This document shows positions 61,605 through 64,000 of a stretch of DNA of 64,000 nucleotides, in pieces. The DNA comes from Pseudomonas sp. JM0905a (GTDB lineage: Bacteria; Pseudomonadota; Gammaproteobacteria; Pseudomonadales; Pseudomonadaceae). Position 1 is the first letter of the stretch. Each line of letters begins with the position of its first letter. Made by a program: the position numbers and the translations under genes. The notes under the pieces were generated by a model. It ran no database searches. It worked only from the letters and a program-made list of their open reading frames with translations, and was not told the origin of the DNA. The stretch spans positions 62,001-126,000 of the forward strand of contig NZ_JACXBU010000002.1 of NCBI RefSeq assembly GCF_014700075.1, in the 5' to 3' direction.

Positions 61605-63196
61605 CAGAAGGTCGTCTGGTAGGTCAGGGCCAGAATGTAAGCCTTCACCGAAGTCTCGACGTTCTGCCCGGCATAGGGGTTGTAGACCAGGTTGTCGATG
61701 CCGGTGCAGTTGAGGTTGCAACTGGTGTTGGCCTTGGTGCTCTGCTTGGTGGTGAAGTAGTTGAAGCCAATGTCGATGTTGGTGTCCTTGTCCCAACGGT
61801 AACCCAGGCCAAGTCCGTACAGGTGCGCATCGCCGATCGGCGCCAGCACGTCGGCCTTGTCGTCGGGGATGGCCGACGGGCGCCACTCGTAGCCGGCGCG
61901 CACCGCGAGGCGGTCAGTCCACTGGTACTGCATACCCAGCGCCCAGCTCCAGGTGTCGCGGTAGCCGCGGTCGAGGATGATGCTGCGGTCGGTGGCATTG
62001 CCGCCGCCGAAGTTCTTGGCGATGCGCAGCAGGTCCAGCTCGCGGTCGAACTCGATCTCGAACTCGTTCCAGTCGCTGTAGCCGCTCCACTTCAGGTCGA
62101 AGTTGAACTGCCAGCGCTCGAACGGCTTGAGCTTGATGCCGGTGGAGAAGTTGTCCGGGTAGGTCATGTCCAGCGACGCGTTGCCGACTTCCTCGTCGAC
62201 GTTGCCGAGGGGGAACAGCGGGCTCAACACCTGACCGAAGAGCGAGGACTGCATGCCGGACCAGAAGCCCTGCCATTGCTTGCTGTAGTCCACCCGGTAC
62301 TTGCCCTGCAGGTGCATGCGCGCCTCGCTCTGGTAGGTGGCGCCCCAGGCGAACCAGTCGGTGGGCTCCCAGAGCACGCCGATGTTCCAGGTCGGCGACA
62401 GCGACTGCTGCAGGTCGAGGTCCATGTTGGCCAGGGTGTCGAAGGGGCCGATCTTGCCGCCGCAGACGTTGATGATGCCGGAGACGACTTCGCCCAGCCC
62501 CGGCAGGCAGAGGAACTCGTTGAACAGCCGCGTCAGGCCAGTGAGGAAGCCCGGGTTGCGGAAGTCCTGGTTGAGCGCCATGGCCTGGTGGGAGAAGCCG
62601 ACGGACAGGCCGAACGCCAGCTCGTCGTTCATCTGGTAGCCCACCGAGGGCGAGAAGTAGGTGATGCGCTGCAGGGCCACTTCGCGCCCCTGGTAGCGTG
62701 CCGGATCGCTGTCGGAGTCCCGCGAGTAGCCCAGGGCCATGGGCGCGTAGACGTTGGTGGCGAAGGTGAACTTGGATCCCGGCGGATTGATCGACAGGCC
62801 CGCCAGCGGTGCGAACAGCACCGGCACTTCGGTCATGCCGCCCATGCCGGGCAGGTACATGGCCGGCGTCAGGGTGCGGCTGCTGGAGTTGGCCACCGGG
62901 TCGTCGTCGAAGCCGAGGAAGCCGTAGTCCTCGGGGGCTTCGAACTTGGCGCGGATGTCCATCACCCCGGTGAGAAACTTCACCGTGGTCTGGCGGCCCT
63001 TGAGTTTGGTCAGGGCGGCCGGGTTGTAGTGCACGGCGTCGATCCCCGAAGAATCGGCGGTGATTGCGTTGGCCATGGCCATGGCCTTGGGGTTGCCGAT
63101 GGTCAGGTCGTTGGCCAGTTGGGCCTGGGCCAGCCCCGCCCAGCACAGACCGACCCCGGCGATCGCCCGCGCAAGCGGCGAAAGATGCATGCTCAT
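61604..63196 (-). CDS. FadL/OmpP1-family outer-membrane transporter
   Basis: 530-residue 14-strand barrel. Signal peptide ending GLAQA, then the plug region with the conserved NPAAL motif (HYNPAALTKLKG), PGSKFTFATNVYAPMALGYSRDS, GYRDTWSWALGMQYQWTDRLAVRAGY, and a C-terminal Phe (LTYQTTF). It moves hydrophobic molecules (fatty acids or aromatics) across the outer membrane. Two ATGs are possible (63196 and 63190). The downstream MalM-like gene overlaps its stop. The partial gene upstream ends 18 bp before it. Confidence 0.88.
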   Translation of the reverse strand: MSMHLSPLARAIAGVGLCWAGLAQAQLANDLTIGNPKAMAMANAITADSSGIDAVHYNPAALTKLKGRQTTVKFLTGVMDIRAKFEAPEDYGFLGFDDDPVANSSSRTLTPAMYLPGMGGMTEVPVLFAPLAGLSINPPGSKFTFATNVYAPMALGYSRDSDSDPARYQGREVALQRITYFSPSVGYQMNDELAFGLSVGFSHQAMALNQDFRNPGFLTGLTRLFNEFLCLPGLGEVVSGIINVCGGKIGPFDTLANMDLDLQQSLSPTWNIGVLWEPTDWFAWGATYQSEARMHLQGKYRVDYSKQWQGFWSGMQSSLFGQVLSPLFPLGNVDEEVGNASLDMTYPDNFSTGIKLKPFERWQFNFDLKWSGYSDWNEFEIEFDRELDLLRIAKNFGGGNATDRSIILDRGYRDTWSWALGMQYQWTDRLAVRAGYEWRPSAIPDDKADVLAPIGDAHLYGLGLGYRWDKDTNIDIGFNYFTTKQSTKANTSCNLNCTGIDNLVYNPYAGQNVETSVKAYILALTYQTTF

Positions 63197-63214
63197 GAGG
63201 TGTTCGCTCGTCGG

Positions 63215-64000
63215 TTACTGGGCCTTGAGGCCTTTGATATCGAGGGGGACGGAAAGCCCCAGGAGCACGTCGGGCGAATCCTCGGTCATGCCGAAGCCGG
63301 CGTTGACGTTGACGATGTAGTCCGGCGACGTTCGCAGGCCGAGGGAGAAGTTCATGATCGAACTGGTCTGCTCGGTCCCTTCCAGGTTCACGTCGCCGAA
63401 CTCGTAGGTCGGCTTGGTCGTGTAGGCCATCTGGTAGGAAGTGGCCAGGGACACGTCGTAGGACAGCGCATAGGCGAAGCCCATGCTGAAGTTGATGGTG
63501 TCGCCCGGTTCCACGTCCTGCAGGAGGCGCCCGCCGCGCATCTGGTGGATGTCGTGCACCGGCATGTTGTAGGTGTACCCCACCGAGCCGAACAGCACGA
63601 CCGGATCGATCACGTAGGACATGTTGGCGCCCACGCCCAGGCTGTAGTAGCCGTTGCCGGTGGACAGGTCGTTCTCGGAGTTGATGTCGTACGGGCTTTC
63701 GCCGGTGGGCAGGCCGAGGGTGGCGAACAGCGTGGTGACCGGGCGGCCACGGGTGGACGCCCAGGGTTGCCAGCGCAACGACGCGGAGATGTCGCCCAGG
63801 CTGTAGACGTTCAGGTCGCGCTCGGTGTCGTACTTGGCCACGAACGGCAGACGCACACTGAAGGTCAGGTTGTCCCACACCCCGTAGTCGAAGGTGAAGG
63901 AGTTGGTGAAGGTATGTTGGGCCTCGCTCTGGCTGAGCACGCTGTAGACGTTCTGGCCCGTACGGAAGGTTTCGATCTGGGTGTCGCGTACCAGCGAATA
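63215..64000 (-). CDS. Outer-membrane beta-barrel protein, Phenol_MetA_deg-like (N-terminus outside window)
   Basis: The last ~261 codons are visible and the frame stays open to the window edge (before the GTG at 63940 it reads ...TFRTGQNVYS), so the gene begins beyond 64000. Sequence is rich in alternating strands (FDYGVWDNLTFSVRLPFVAKYDTE; SLRWQPWASTRGRP; FATLGLPTGESPYDI), as in the 'MetA-pathway of phenol degradation' family of barrels. It is probably the first gene in an operon with the FadL-like and MalM-like genes. Function unknown. Confidence 0.75.
   Translation of the reverse strand, partial: YSLVRDTQIETFRTGQNVYSVLSQSEAQHTFTNSFTFDYGVWDNLTFSVRLPFVAKYDTERDLNVYSLGDISASLRWQPWASTRGRPVTTLFATLGLPTGESPYDINSENDLSTGNGYYSLGVGANMSYVIDPVVLFGSVGYTYNMPVHDIHQMRGGRLLQDVEPGDTINFSMGFAYALSYDVSLATSYQMAYTTKPTYEFGDVNLEGTEQTSSIMNFSLGLRTSPDYIVNVNAGFGMTEDSPDVLLGLSVPLDIKGLKAQ

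Noticed and set aside
1-64000. tRNA, rRNA, insertion sequences or prophage genes
   Set aside because: Looked for cloverleaf tRNA signals, transposase motifs and phage structural genes other than the T6SS tail-like proteins; none could be supported.

Overview
The window is about 64 kb of high-GC DNA with the gene content and repeat style of a Pseudomonas chromosome. Markers are a PrrF-type iron-regulated small RNA, Pseudomonas-type REP/REPIN repeats, an H3-like type VI secretion cluster and a complete phenylacetate (paa) pathway. The exact species cannot be fixed from the sequence alone. No rRNA, tRNA, insertion sequence, prophage or CRISPR array was seen.

Layout. (1) 1-8.8 kb: aromatic amine / phenylacetaldehyde module, with two aldehyde dehydrogenases (the first cut by the window edge), an APC permease, a glutamine-synthetase-like gamma-glutamylamide ligase, a small cytochrome c and a FeaR-type AraC regulator. 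(2) 8.9-18.8 kb: first half of the paa cluster, with paaX, paaY and paaN on the minus strand and paaFGHIJK divergent on the plus strand. (3) 19.1-41.3 kb: a DUF1428 gene, a tandem REPIN array, then a full T6SS (tssJKLMA on minus; tssBC-hcp-tssEFG-clpV on plus). It is followed by two AT-rich cargo genes, vgrG, a MORN-repeat gene, a convergent PAAR-like gene, more REPINs and a His-rich secreted protein. (4) 41.7-51.7 kb: second half of the paa cluster, with paaABCDE (epoxidase), a DUF485/sodium-solute symporter pair, paaZ and a phenylacetate-type porin. (5) 51.7-64 kb: a chemoreceptor, a DUF3422 membrane protein, a PrrF-like sRNA with a Fur box, a lipoate-ligase-like protein, a multicopper oxidase with a SCO1-like partner, a methyltransferase, and a minus-strand run of three envelope proteins, the last cut by the window end.

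How it works together. The first module can turn aryl-ethylamines or their aldehydes into phenylacetate. PaaK makes phenylacetyl-CoA, PaaABCDE epoxidises the ring, PaaG isomerises it, PaaZ opens and oxidises it, and PaaFHJ carry out the beta-oxidation-like steps to acetyl-CoA and succinyl-CoA. PaaX is the expected repressor, and shared TGATA-N10-TATCA palindromes upstream of both paaF and paaA are candidate operators. The T6SS lies between the two halves of this pathway, which suggests insertion or rearrangement.

The most interesting find is the 187-residue gene between clpV and vgrG (36919-37482). It carries a T-x5-C...H signature with an L-T-G-C motif and an upstream LPW, resembling the glutamine deamidase toxins BLF1 and CNF1. 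It is a candidate, apparently unannotated, T6SS effector. Other notable items are asymmetric REPINs predicted to fold like cloverleaves, a four-unit ~124-bp REPIN tandem array, and a strong hairpin element between paaA and paaB.
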